Source: Tretioscincus oriximinensis (lineage: Eukaryota; Chordata; Lepidosauria; Squamata; Gymnophthalmidae). Taken from it: a DNA stretch of 64,000 nt. Shown in pieces: positions 34,398-44,805 of this stretch. Within the stretch, counting starts at the first letter, position 1; each line of letters begins with the position of its first letter. The position numbers and the translations under genes are program-made. Location: the NCBI GenBank assembly GCA_022410635.1, contig JAJVDF010000255.1, positions 916,317 to 980,316 of the forward strand, in the 5' to 3' direction. The notes under the pieces are model-generated. The model worked only from the letters and a program-made list of their open reading frames with translations, did not search any database and had not been told where the DNA came from.

Positions 34398-34620
34398 CAT
34401 ACATCTTGTTGCTTTTCATAAAACTGTCTGTGCGATTAAATTCTTCCGCGTTCTTGTGTGGATACTTCTCTATGCCTTTATTGGAATACCAAGACTTATT
34501 TTCATTAAATATCAGGAACAGAAGGGTAAATTCACGATCGATGTCCCCCCTTGAGCCCTTCTCATTTAAAACGCCCCTTCTGCAAATTATAAGTGGTCCA
34601 ATCAAGCCACTGTACATGTC
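34398..34620 (-). CDS. HEPHL1: HEPHL1 exon, start of domain 6
   Basis: After a pyrimidine-rich acceptor (CTTTTAAACTCCAG) the exon reads DMYSGLIGPLIICRRGVLNE, then DIDREFTLLFLIFNENKSWY and SFMKSNKMYG. SGLIGPLIIC and DREFxLLFLIFxENKSWY are almost unchanged from hephaestin. It is 223 nt, phase 0 to phase 1, with donor TATG|GTACAT. The middle (SNKGIEKYPHKNAEEFNRTD) is variable among homologues and contains an N-R-T glycosylation sequon. Confidence 0.95.
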
Positions 34621-34954
34621 CTGGAGTTTAAAAGAAAAAGAAAAAAAGAGGAAGTGAAAAAGGAAGAGAGAAGATTACATAAGCATTTTCATCTGTTTGC
34701 AGTTATTTTTCTAGAGCATTTTAAATTTGAATCGCTCCTGGACCAAATGGCAGAATAAAACAAGACTGCCTAAGATAAACGTTATCTGTTTAAAATAATA
34801 TTTATATCCCCCCTCATAACAAAGTCTCAAGGCAAGTTAGACATCTATTAAAACAAATAGAAGCAAATAAAATAGTAATTAAATAAACATTATTCCTTCG
34901 CCTTTTCCCCCAATGAAAGACAACGCTAGAAGAGGTCTTTAATATTAAGGCAAA

Positions 34955-35095
34955 GGTATCAAACTAGTGACCCTCTAGGTGTTCCTGAACCACAAATTCC
35001 CAACATTCCATTTGGTTTGGCAGCAGTGCTGGGAATAGAATGGGATACTGGGAGTTGTGGTTCAGGAACATCTGGAAGGACAGCAGTTTGACATC
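34955..35095. mobile_element. Fold-back MITE (about 141 bp)
   Basis: GGTATCAAACTAGTGACCCT and TGTTCCTGAACCACAAATTC at the left are mirrored by GAGTTGTGGTTCAGGAACAT and CAGTTTGACATC at the right. Arms of about 45 bp. Confidence 0.7.
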
Positions 35096-35129
35096 CCAGC
35101 AATTTGATAGCAGAATACCCCATACAGTA

Positions 35130-35449
35130 ATGCTACTATATGGTCCCCCCCGAGGCAGGTAAACACCCCCCACTCCTGCCCAGTTGTCTTACCATATTTT
35201 TAAACACTCCAGTGGTGCGGCTGGGTCTGGGATGCTGAAATTGCTGCTTTTCGTGCACAAATAAGCGGTTCTGCGTTGCACATTCAAAGTAGCAATCTTA
35301 GTGTCACAGACTCAGCTGTGCTCCTGGAGTTAAATATAAGCTAAGACAATTGGGTGGGAGGGGAGGCCCAGGCTCACTTGGAGAGGGGAGGCTAACTGTC
35401 AGACCTTTGGGGCCCTGCTTGCCCTATAGGTAGCTTTGCCCCTGCACAG
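35130..35449. repeat. MITE-like repeat related to 59781-60135
   Basis: Shares GTGGTGCGGCTGG, GGCCCAGGCTCACTTGGAG and the end TATAGGTAGCTTTGCCCCTG with that element; the left end is not clear. Confidence 0.5.
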
Positions 35450-35619
35450 AATTGGCTTCAATTATTTATCACCTGCATAGCTCAGAGACCACAATACTCC
35501 CATCTTAGTTGCTTTTCGCCTGAGTTCTTGGCTTTCTGGTTTGAACTGAGACGTGCTCAAAATAACTATTAACCCTGCCATGGAAAAGCTACTTTCCCTG
35601 CTGAATTTAGGCAGGAAAA

Positions 35620-35701
35620 TATACTGCTCAAAACAATTAAGGGAACACTTTAACATAACAGTGTACGTTAAAGTGGTCCCTTACTTGTTTTGAGCAGTAT
35701 A
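35620..35701. mobile_element. 82-bp mariner-like palindromic MITE
   Basis: TATACTGCTCAAAACAATTA and TTGTTTTGAGCAGTATA form inverted arms of about 35 bp with two mismatches, bounded by TA on both sides. This end sequence is typical of Tc1/mariner-type elements. Confidence 0.85.
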
Positions 35702-35704
35702 CAT

Positions 35705-36840
35705 AATTTTTTATTCAAAATACCCTAGCAGCCAAAACCAAAAACTTTAAAAAGTGAGGCCTTTTCACTTGCTTGGGTGAAACAAGGGATGCCATCAGCC
35801 CAATGGTAGAGGGATTCATGGGCCCTGAAGGAGTTTCTACGTGTGGATGAAGAGAAAGTCCTTTGTAGAAGGATTTTTGGAGATTATGCTAAAAAACACA
35901 GTAGTCTGGATGCAGCCTAGGAGTCTCCATTCCACTTTCTAATGTTGTTCAAGTCCAGAGTCTCTTAGGCCTCCTCCAGACGAGTGGGTTAAATCCAGGA
36001 TTTATTTTAAATCTGGATTTACCCATTCATGGCTTTGCCTCACATTCCTTTTACAGCCTGTGTTACTGGAATGGGCATTCTAGAGTTTTGCAGCTCTGAG
36101 AATGAGTGTGCAGCCTCCCAATTGGCTACTGTTCCCCTTCCCCTTGTAGTCTGAAGTTCCAGTATGCATGTCTTGCTAATGCAAGGTCTTCATGAGTGCG
36201 CATTTTGGAGGAAGAGGAAAACCAAACAAAAGTTTTTATATTGCCGATGTAACGCCTTTTTATGTTTTAAGAGGTGGCAAATCTGTAAATTTTTAATGTA
36301 GGGCAGTGCCCTTTTGTACTGGTTTACGACCGTAATAAATACTGCTTGATTGATTGAACTGTACTTTCAGGAAAATCTGGAGCAATGGAGCGATTTTGCA
36401 AAAGGATTGCTGAACCTCGGTGATCACGTGAGACAAAATCTTCCTAGTGTAGCTATCGTCATGGTAGGAAAACCTTGTCTGGAGGAGGTATTGGACTGCA
36501 CCAGTATACAGCAAAGAGGCTTGTAAGTGATGACTTTATTGGTCCAGAGTCCAAAAGTACCCTTTTCACAGGGGTACTCATTTTTTATCCCCACTAAAAA
36601 AAAAACTGGATCCCACTAGGGCTTTAAAGCAGATCCTGAATATGCCATGCAAGTGAAGATATCCTTTTTCTTAGCCACTAAGACCACTATAGACTAGAAC
36701 CGCTCCTTTTGTAATATTTTCAATTAGACCAATCTATTAGCTTGCCCATGCACAAATGGACATTAAAAGATTAGTTAAAAAAAAGGGGTGGGGAAAGCTT
36801 TTCTAAGAGTGTTTTCTGCAAATTTGCTTTACTGCAAATT
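35705..36840. other. HEPHL1: HEPHL1 intron, no recognised element
   Basis: Nothing recognised. Confidence 0.5.
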
Positions 36841-36843
36841 TAC

Positions 36844-36950
36844 CTTTTCAAAATTCACTGTTGAATAGTACACCCAAGGGATGCAATTGGGATCAGAGTC
36901 ACCTGGTCCTGACCTGTCTGGGACAATCCACCGATAGGTGCTGATTTCTC
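36844..36950 (-). CDS. HEPHL1: HEPHL1 exon, domain 5, second part
   Basis: This short 107-nt exon follows a GTGAAACATCAG acceptor and encodes [20 protein letters not shown], then [16 protein letters not shown]. The GE-x-x-x-Y-x-W and DP-x-C-x-x-W-x-YYS patterns match the exon at 55821-55610. Here, however, an extra intron splits off the SGLIGPL part, which is in the next exon. The donor is GAAAAG|GTAAAT, phase 0. The exon has no full ORF of its own and was found by reading the frame across the expected junctions. Confidence 0.92.
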
Positions 36951-37264
36951 CTGATGTTTCACACGTGCATATTTATGAAACAGAGAAAAAGACAAATCAG
37001 GCTGAGGCAAACTCTATCATTTCTATACAATTCCTGTGCCAGTTGGCATTTATTAATTTTCACTATGTAGCATAATTATTTATTGGATTCTTATACTGTA
37101 TTATATTTGGGAGATAATATAATAAAATCAATCGCAGAAGGCAGAAAAGTAAAGTTGAATAAGTAACGCCAAAACTGGAGAATAAAAATTAAAATATCCA
37201 GATACAAAAACGATCATAGAATTTGCTAGCCAGCTTAATTTGAGGTATTAACTTTAATTTATGA

Positions 37265-37555
37265 GAAGAAAAGGAAGAACTGGGTTTTTATATCCTGCTT
37301 TTCTCACCCAAAAGGACTCATAGCGGATTACAAAGTTATTTTTCGCCCAAAGACTTACGTTCTATCTTCCCTACTGGGCTGAGGTGGTTCCCATTTATTT
37401 AGTTGCAGTCAGTTGCAATTTCTTGCAATTCTTCCTTTCAAATAGTTGGGTTGGCTAAAGCTACAGGCTAGTAAAAGATGCTCACCCCTCCCTACGTCCG
37501 ACACAGGACCTCGAAACCCCATCTCCCAGATGAGAGACCATCTCCTTTTTGTGCC
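37265..37555 (-). mobile_element. Sauria-type SINE
   Basis: Antisense: TCTCACCCAAAAGGACTCAT, CAGTTGCAATTTCTTGCAAT, then GATGCTCACCCCTCCCTACG and the head CTCCCAGATGAGAGACC. Confidence 0.8.
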
Positions 37556-37559
37556 ATCT

Positions 37560-37840
37560 CTAATTGTGCCATTTGTGCCCCTAAATCTCTTAATTTATAA
37601 GGCCCTAAATAATGTGACCCTCTAAATCTCTTCCATATCAACCTGCCCGAGCCTTTAGACCCGCAGAGGAAGCCCTCCTGCTTTTGCCACCACTCTCAGT
37701 AGCAAAGAGTGGGAATTAGAGTAGGGCTTTCTCCATAGCAGCACCCAGACTATGGCATAGCTTCTCCTTTGAAGTGCATCAATCGCCATCTCTGTATGCA
37801 TTCAAAAGACTCTCGAAGATAAACCTCTTCTATCTGAGCT
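37560..37840 (+). mobile_element. L2-like LINE ORF2 remnant
   Basis: The sense frame, with stops, reads TRRGSPPAFATT, a decayed version of the ALRSADEALLxVP segment of L2, and later QKTLEDKPLL. Confidence 0.45.
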
Positions 37841-38414
37841 TTGAGATTGGATTTTTTTCCAACCAATCCCAGAGCTCGGATAGAGGAGAGGGCATGCGCC
37901 TCGGCAGCAGCAGCATCTGGAAATGAACAGAAAGATACCCATTGCAATGGTGGCAATGGGAGCTGAATGGGATGCATGTCCCCCTGCTGCCCCTTCGCAC
38001 AGCAATCTGTCAGTGCACCAGACAAAGGGAGGGGGGCGTGCATCCCTCCACTTACAACCAAGTCCACATCTGTGGGCAATCTCACTAGTAAATAAATAAT
38101 ATAGGCCGAGGATTGAAACAAAAATCCTCAGTTTTGCAGGCAGCTGGTTGAATTACAGAGCTACGTCAATTTCCAGAATACTTGGATGCAGTTTTCTTGG
38201 CAATGATCCAGAAGTGGTTCATTATTGCCTCCTTCCAGGAAACGGTTTCACAGAATTTGTGCCTGGCTGATGTTTTCTAGCATCTGAAGAATTTAACCAG
38301 AATAAGGCCCAGTGCGGAAAGAGTCTCAGATTTCATTTATTAGCTTGTTCACACATCCATGCAAAACTCTGTCCAACAACCATATGATGCCGGATCCTTC
38401 CCACAAAATGCTTC
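37841..38414. other. HEPHL1: HEPHL1 intron, no recognised element
   Basis: Opposing frames exist (to 123 codons, minus), but without family features. Confidence 0.5.
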
Positions 38415-38422
38415 ATCTAAGC

Positions 38423-38771
38423 CAGTGGTTCTCAACCTTTCTAATGTCGTGACCCCGCAATACAGTTCCTCATGTTGAGGTGACCCCAATTTTGGTGGCT
38501 CCTGCTCATCAGCTTGCGGAGCACAAGGATCAGCCTGCCACCCAGAGCCACCGAAACCATCAGCCCCGGCACAGAGGCTGCGGCTGCCATGTTGAGTGTG
38601 GGCACGCGGTCTGCGATCATGTGTGACAGATCACTGTGGCCAGCGCTGACAGCCAGGAGGGTCCTCCCCAGCTCAGTGGATAAAGCCATCGGAAACATGG
38701 CTTTAGGTGACCACTGTGTTTTGGTCGTTCGACCCCCGCTGGGGTCGCGACCCACAAGTTGAGAACCGCTG
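38423..38771. mobile_element. hAT (Charlie/URR1-like) element with a GC-rich foreign core
   Basis: Ends CAGTGGTTCTCAACCTTTCT and, inverted, AGTTGAGAACCGCTG. ATCTAAGC flanks both sides exactly (38415-38422, 38772-38779). The outer parts (GTCGTGACCCCGCAATACAG; GGGGTCGCGACCCAC) look like the common URR1-type element. The middle (about 38505-38700) is CpG-rich and unlike it, with an open minus-strand frame. Confidence 0.85.
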
Positions 38772-39034
38772 ATCTAAGCAGTATCTTCACAAAATTTGGA
38801 ATGACTGCAAAAGTTGGGAAAAGGTGCAAAGAAGATGTTATGGAAGGGATTGCAGAGAAATGTGAACAGGCCCCTATGGGCAATTATCCAATTTATAGGA
38901 TTTCAAAAGAGAGTATCTACTTGATCTATATTTAATAACACCTATAAATTACTAATTGGGTTTAGTCCAGTTTTTCATCCACCTATTTTTATATCTTCTG
39001 TTAGCTTTTTCTCTCGTGGTTTTCTCTCTTGTAC

Positions 39035-39166
39035 CTGGCAAAGTGACCCGAGCCTCGATTCCATCTTCTTGCACTATGCCCTGGGCCGATACGGAAAAGG
39101 GCCTGTAAGCTCTGTTCTTAAACACCACCAGCACGATATCACCCACTTCAGCATGCAGCATGGGTC
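39035..39166 (-). CDS. HEPHL1: HEPHL1 exon, domain 5 core
   Basis: This 132-nt exon encodes GPMLHAEVGDIVLVVFKNRA, YRPFSVSAQGIVQEDG and EARVTLPG. It is the domain 5 counterpart of the exon at 56709-56578, with identical length and phases. The acceptor (CCACATGGAAG) is unusual, and the donor is CCAG|GTACAA. The place of the common HAHGV or PHGV motif is taken by SAQGI. In ceruloplasmin the trinuclear copper cluster is built from domains 1 and 6, so this change need not affect catalysis. Confidence 0.9.
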
Positions 39167-39239
39167 CTTCCATGTGGAAATAAAAGAAAAGAAACCCAGT
39201 AAGTCTTTGAGCATCATGGAGCAAATCTGTATGGGGCAG

Positions 39240-39760
39240 TATATTGGACAAGAGGAAGAGGAAGAAGGAATAGGGGAAGAGGAAGGAGGAGACGGGGAGA
39301 AGGAAAAGAGGGGTTGGTTTTCATACTTTGCTTTTCACAACTCAAAGGGAATCAAAGCAGCTTACATAATCTTTTGTTCCCTTCACAACAGACACCCTGT
39401 GAAGTATGTGGGGCTGAGAGAGCTCTGAAGAACTGTGACTAGCCCAGTGATTATTGATCTGGGTTCAATCGAACTCCAAGGGATCGATGTGTCAGTTTCA
39501 GGGGTTCAGCAGAGTTGTGTTAAAATATATACCTATGTTTTGAATGTGAAAAATAATAATCATATTTTTCCAGTTATGAAAGGATTGGTGTCTGCACGTA
39601 TGAAACTTGCGAGATTCAATACCTCCACCAAGGTTAAGAACCGCTGGAGTAGACCAAGGATACCAGCTGGCTTTCATAGAGGAATTGACTCAAAGTAGGA
39701 GATTTCCATATAAGAGCTTGATGCTCTAACCACTACACTAGACTGGATCTACACTGAGCT
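39240..39760 (-). mobile_element. SINE of the 3090 type, split
   Basis: A (GGA/GAA)n tract, then GGGTTGGTTTTCATACTTTG, AACTCAAAGGGAATCAAAGC and GAGCTCTGAAGAACTGTGAC. After about 180 bp of other sequence the head appears (AGCTTGATGCTCTAACCACT). Confidence 0.6.
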
Positions 39761-40189
39761 TTATCCTGAGCTATGTCTCAAGATAGGGCCTGGTCAGCTG
39801 CAAGCCAGTGTAAGCCTCACCCAGGGCCTGTACTAGCATGCAGATGGCAGGTCCCATTTAAAAGATATAAACCAGATTAAGGCTCACTGCAAATCCACCT
39901 TAGGGTCTCCATTCCACAATGCTGCTGTTGTCTCAGGTAGACCTGGAGTCTTTATTACACTGTGCCAGTATATGGGGCGGTGGCTTCTTGGACCTTTCGA
40001 CACTTAGGGGATGCTCACTGGAGGTCGTTCCCTCCTGGTATGAAAATGGGAATCGAGATCATTTGCACCCACTGTGTACAGGAACTGCCTTGTTCCTAGG
40101 CCAGCGTTCAGGAGAGTGCAAGGGTAGGCCTTTCAAATTGGGTTGGCCGCCATGTCATATTCAGAAAGAATAAAAAGAAAGAAAAACAA

Positions 40190-40495
40190 AGAAAAAGAAG
40201 AAGAAAGAAGAAGAAAGAAGAAGAGGAAGAAGAATTGGGATTTTATACCCCGCTTTTCTCAACTGAAGGGACTCAAAGTGACTTACAAAGTGACTTATTT
40301 TTCGCCCACCAGGTTGTGGTGGTTCCTATTTATCTAGCTACAGTCAATTGCAATTTCTTGCAATTCATGCTTCTGAATAGCTGGTCAAGCTAGTAGAAGG
40401 TGCTCACCCCTCCCCACGTCCGACACAGGGCTTTGAAATCCAATCTCTCAGATGAGAGACTGTCTCCTTAGCGACTGAGACATCCGTGCCTTACC
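40190..40495 (-). mobile_element. Sauria-type SINE
   Basis: Antisense: (GAA)n tail, TTATACCCCGCTTTTCTCAA, CAATTGCAATTTCTTGCAAT, CACCCCTCCCCACGTCCGAC and the head CTTAGCGACTGAGACATCCG. Confidence 0.8.
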
Positions 40496-40499
40496 TTTT

Positions 40500-41050
40500 G
40501 CACTCTCATGTTTTTGAATCAGTGAAGGATTACCTTGAAGACCTCCATAGAAGGTAAACAACAAGAGCAGGAAGGAAATATGTCTAGTTGCCTAGGGAAT
40601 GGTGGTACGGGTTATCTGTTCCTCTGATCAATGGTACCATTCCTCAATCAAAGACAAAAAGGGCCCCTTGTTCAGGATAGAAGCCAATGTGGGAGGTTTT
40701 ACAATCCTATTTCCCACATCCAAGTGATAACTCTGTCCAAAGGACCCTCCAGATGTTGGTACATTACTTACCAGCATTGCAAATTGAAACTAGGCAGCCT
40801 TATGTCAAAGCTGTTGCTGTTGATCAGCCACTTACCCTGCCTGATGACTTCCTGTGAGGGGGAGTGGCTTTCATAGAATCCCAGAGGGAGGGGGAGGCAA
40901 AAGGCTGGAAGGGGGCGTGGCCACCTGTGTAACCCTTGAAAAGAGGTGGAAGCTGAAGCCCAAGGTTCAGCCAATCCAAGGGGAGCTGGGGCCTGAGGTA
41001 AAAGGTATTTAAAGAGGGAGAGGCCAGGGAGAGCTGAAGTCAGGCAGCTG
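40500..41050. other. HEPHL1: HEPHL1 intron, no recognised element
   Basis: Nothing recognised. Confidence 0.5.
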
Positions 41051-41057
41051 GGAGATA

Positions 41058-41184
41058 ACAGGGGCATAGCTACCACAGGGCAACCTGAGGCCCCAGGGCC
41101 CCTGCCATTTGTAAAATAACAATTTTAAAACTGAAACTTTCGGGCTCCTGGCCCTGGGCCCCCCAAGAGTCTAGCTACACTCCA
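41058..41184. mobile_element. Short hAT-like MITE with 8-bp target duplication
   Basis: Ends ACAGGGGCATAGCTAC and, inverted, GTCTAGCTACACTCCA. GGGAGATA flanks both sides exactly (41050-41057 and 41185-41192). Confidence 0.75.
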
Positions 41185-41194
41185 GGGAGATAGC

Positions 41195-42565
41195 CATGAG
41201 GGCTAAGCCTGGAGGGCTAATTTGATCCAGGAAGGCTACTGCCAAAGTAATCACAGTACTAGAGAGATGCTTGAGTTAAGTTAAATGTATATTAAACAGG
41301 ACATGAAACTTTGTTCTGTTTAATATTCCCAGGGGATTAGTTCAGACAAAGACTGAACACCGTTACTGTATCTAAATGCCCAAGTGGAAGTAGAGGGAGA
41401 GTATATATGGTTATAAAGTTTTCATTCTGCATCCAAGCCTTGCAGAGAATATAAACAGACTGTGAATGAATGATACTGTTTCAAAACCTTCTTAACTTGT
41501 GTTCTTCTGTATAATGAAGTTATTTTATTAGGTTCTTGCGCTGGGGATCCTTAGTGGGAAGTAAATTAAATGCAACCACAAGGACCTGAGATTGAATGTA
41601 TAGATGTGGCAGCTGAGTGGGATGATCGGTATTCTAGCCCAGTACGTTATTGCAAACTGCAACAAAACAGTACCTGAAAACCAGTACTGCTTTTACAGCA
41701 TCATTTATATTTGATTTAGCTTGGAAAAACACAGTAGCAAAGTAATTTCCCCCACATTATCTAGACTACTAAAGGTGGGTTTTCCAAGCTAGAGAATACA
41801 AATAAAAAGAACCTTCGAGACTGCAATGAACTTCTGTTCATTGACTCCCAGCTCGCAGAGAATACTAGGAATTGAAGGAAGGCAAGTGCAGAAATGCTTT
41901 ATGGAGCTCATGTCAAAGCTGTTGAAACCTTCATGTGAAAACCTGAAGGTGGGTGAGTCACAATTGCGGATGCTTTTTCCCAGACATTAAAAGAAATAGT
42001 GATTTAAGATTCTAATAGGGAAAAATGTAGGTTTTTTTCAACTTGACCATAGCGGAGCTACTTGAATCATTGTAAATCTTTTCATAGAAATGCACTTTTC
42101 TACTGCATTGACTCAGCTTTCTGTTTGGTCCCTGGCTACAAATCTACTGTAAAAAATAGGCACGTGACTAGGGCATTATTCACAAAAAAGTGATTCCAGT
42201 AATGTGGCGCCATCTTCTGGTAAAAAAATGGAATAAAACTGTTGCAAATGGAAGGCATAATTTTGAATGAGGAATATTGTGAGGATACCCAGATTATTAA
42301 GAAATGAATGGATTTGAAAGAAGATGAAGACCAAAATCACAAGTCACCAGAGTGTACTGTATTCCTAGAATAGCAGCTTCTCGGGCTGTGGTTTCACCTC
42401 CAAATGGTCCCTCATTCAGTATTTTAAGACTGGGCCATGTAATCGGTGGGTACTAATAATGTGAGTGCTGATACTATATTAGCCTTTGTGGATAGAGACA
42501 AAACAAGTGATGCCTTTGTTAATTTAGCTAACTATATGATGAGAATTCATGACGATTATTACCCT
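41195..42565. other. HEPHL1: HEPHL1 intron, largely unrecognised
   Basis: 41700-41990 carries pieces (GCAGAGAATACTAGGAATTG) of the dispersed repeat also at 24660; nothing else. Confidence 0.5.
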
Positions 42566-42569
42566 GTCA

Positions 42570-43050
42570 TAGAATCATAGAATCCAAGAGTTGGAAGAGA
42601 CCCCCAGGGTCATGGGGGTCCAATCCCCTACTCAATGCAGGATCCACTAAACCATCCCAGTCAGATAGCTGTCCAGCCCCTGTTTGAAGACTTCCAGCGA
42701 AAGAGAACTCATCACCTCCTGTGGAACTGTTCCACTGATACATCACCATTACTGTGAGAAGTTTTTTTCCCTCATATCTAATCTAAATCTACTTCCTTGC
42801 AGTTTAATCCCAATGTGTCTAGTCCTTCCATGTGCCAATGAGACCAAAGCTGATCCCTATGCTCTGTGACAGCCCTTCAGATATTTGTAGCTATCAGGTC
42901 TCCTCTCAGTACTTGTTTTTTGCAGACTAAACATCCTTAGGTCCTTTAACCATTCCTCATGGGACATGGCATCCAGACTGCTCACCATCCTTGTAACTTT
43001 CCTTTGTACCTGTTCCAGTTAATCAACGTCTCTTTTAAATTGGGGTGCCC
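42570..43050 (-). mobile_element. CR1 LINE 3' end, second subfamily
   Basis: Antisense CATAGAATCATAGAATCCAA (octamer tail), GGGGTCCAATCCCCTACTCA, then TTTAATCCCAATGTGTCTAG and CTCATGGGACATGGCATCC. Confidence 0.85.
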
Positions 43051-43231
43051 AGAAATGAATACCCTATTCCAAGTCCTATGTGTTTATTAGTTAGCCTTCA
43101 ATATCCATTTGCTTAGCCCTAAAAAGTCCCCGTTGTTCTTATTGTGATGAACTCTATGTGACCTGGTGAAGACCCCAGATGTGTATGATGTTTTTGTTAA
43201 CTATCTGTGGTTAATTACATTGTGTTCTGTG

Positions 43232-43847
43232 CAGGGCTGGATTTGGGTTATACGATACCCCTGGGCTGCAAAATGTTTTACACACATACCCCTGAACACT
43301 TCCGGGGCGGGACAGGAAGCAACATCACTTCTGGGGACGGGACCAGAAGTGACATCAGCAACAGAGAGGCCAATATAATTTTACACCCACACATAGCATG
43401 AATAAAATGCAGTTTTGTCCCACTTTCATACCCCCAAAAAAAGTCAGATCAACAAGAGGGAAGCAAAGTATAATTTCTCACACACCCCAGCATAAATAAA
43501 ATGCAATTTGGTCCTACTTTAAGGCAAAAAAAGCCAGATAAACAAGTAAGAAAGCAAAGTAAGAAAGCAAGAATAGGGGAAGGAAGAAAAAAAAAGGAAA
43601 GAATGATAGAAAGAAGGAAATAGAAAGAGAAAAGACAGAAAGAAAAAAGAAGAAAACCTACCTCATGGCCTCCTCTTTGGACTGCAGCACTGGGATCCAG
43701 CGAGGGGACCGGTAAGCCGCTCGGCAGGGCCCAGCAAGTGACGCGGCGGAGGTGGCAGCAGGGTGCAGCAGTGGTGCTGGGGTTTGCCACCTACCTGCCG
43801 CCCGGGGCTTTAGCCCCCCCCCAGCCCCTGCTCTAAATCTGGGCCCG
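43232..43847. mobile_element. hAT-like element, 616 bp, with a purine tract inside
   Basis: Starts CAGGGCTGGATTTGGG and ends, inverted, CTAAATCTGGGCCCG. Flanks GTTCTGTG (43224-43231) and GTTCCGTG (43848-43855) match 7/8. A GA-rich low-complexity tract fills 43548-43655. Confidence 0.65.
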
Positions 43848-44296
43848 GTTCCGTGGGCTGAGAAACTTAATCGTTCAATAGTATAATTAATGGACATGAG
43901 AGATCTGGACTCTTTCTGCTTTATAGCTTGCTGTGGGAAAGATGCCTAGCAGTAACAATATGTATTGAATAAAACTATACTTTGAACCAATTTTTATTGG
44001 CTTGATTTATTGACCGGTGAAACAAGCATATTAGCTATTAATTCAGCCATAATAAATCTATGGCTGCATGCCGTGTGAAGTAGCTGAGCATTTTGTTGCT
44101 CAGCAGTTGCGAGACAAAGATGGACATCCCAGCAGAAGGCCTAATCCTATGCAAAATACAAAATACAAGGAAGCTGCTCCCCAAGTGTGAAATCACTCGT
44201 CTCTTCTGCTTTTGTACTTTGCATTTCTTACTATTAGCATCATAAGACCTAACAACAATGTATACATTAAAATTAAAATTATTAATATTTTCTCAC

Positions 44297-44433
44297 CTAG
44301 TATTTGCAAATGTGTTTCCTTTGCTGTTCTCTTCTTGTGTTCCAAAAATTCTCCACTTTTGTATTCTCTATAAACCACTTTTTTATACTGTGTTCTGAGA
44401 TCTTCTGTTTGACGCATGGATGTATGGTCATCA
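44297..44433 (-). CDS. HEPHL1: HEPHL1 exon, start of domain 5
   Basis: The exon encodes DDHTSMRQTEDLRTQYKKVV, then YREYKSGEFLEHKKRTAKET and HLQILG. QYKKVVYREY is a clear hephaestin-family match. The 137-nt exon keeps the expected phases (1 base in, 1 base out) and a CTAG|GTGAGA donor. The acceptor I chose (AATGTTGAAG) is weak and A-rich, but it is the one that gives the right phase and an open frame. The part before TQYKK is shorter than in hephaestin. The usual HLGILGP motif reads HLQILGP here. These look like relaxed constraint, but neither breaks the frame. Confidence 0.85.
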
Positions 44434-44684
44434 CTTCAACATTTTTTTAAAAAGAAAATTGTTAAAAGACCAATTATTTTTCTTTGCAGAATAATAAAGA
44501 GGAACGAGGTAAAGAAAGTTAAGCTTTTTAAAAGCACCAAGTACACAGTTAGTGCTCTATAAATAAATATTTATAATAATAATTGTTGACTTCAGAACAG
44601 ATATACCAAAAGTAAACCAGGGTCAGCGATCGCCAGATTGGTGGAAGCAAGCTTAAGACCCTCCACTGCATATTTATTTATTCA

Positions 44685-44805
44685 GAAGAAAAAGAGGAAT
44701 CCGGCATTTATACCCCATTCTCGGTGTACACAGCAGCTCACAAGGTTAACTTTTGTCCATCCATTCTATCCTCGCCATCAGAGTAGTGATGATTACTCAT
44801 GAGTT
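44685..44805 (-). mobile_element. SINE fragment
   Basis: GAAGAAAAAGAGGAATCCGG, TTTATACCCCATTCTCGG and CTCACAAGGTTAAC fit a diverged antisense SINE 3' part. Confidence 0.45.
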
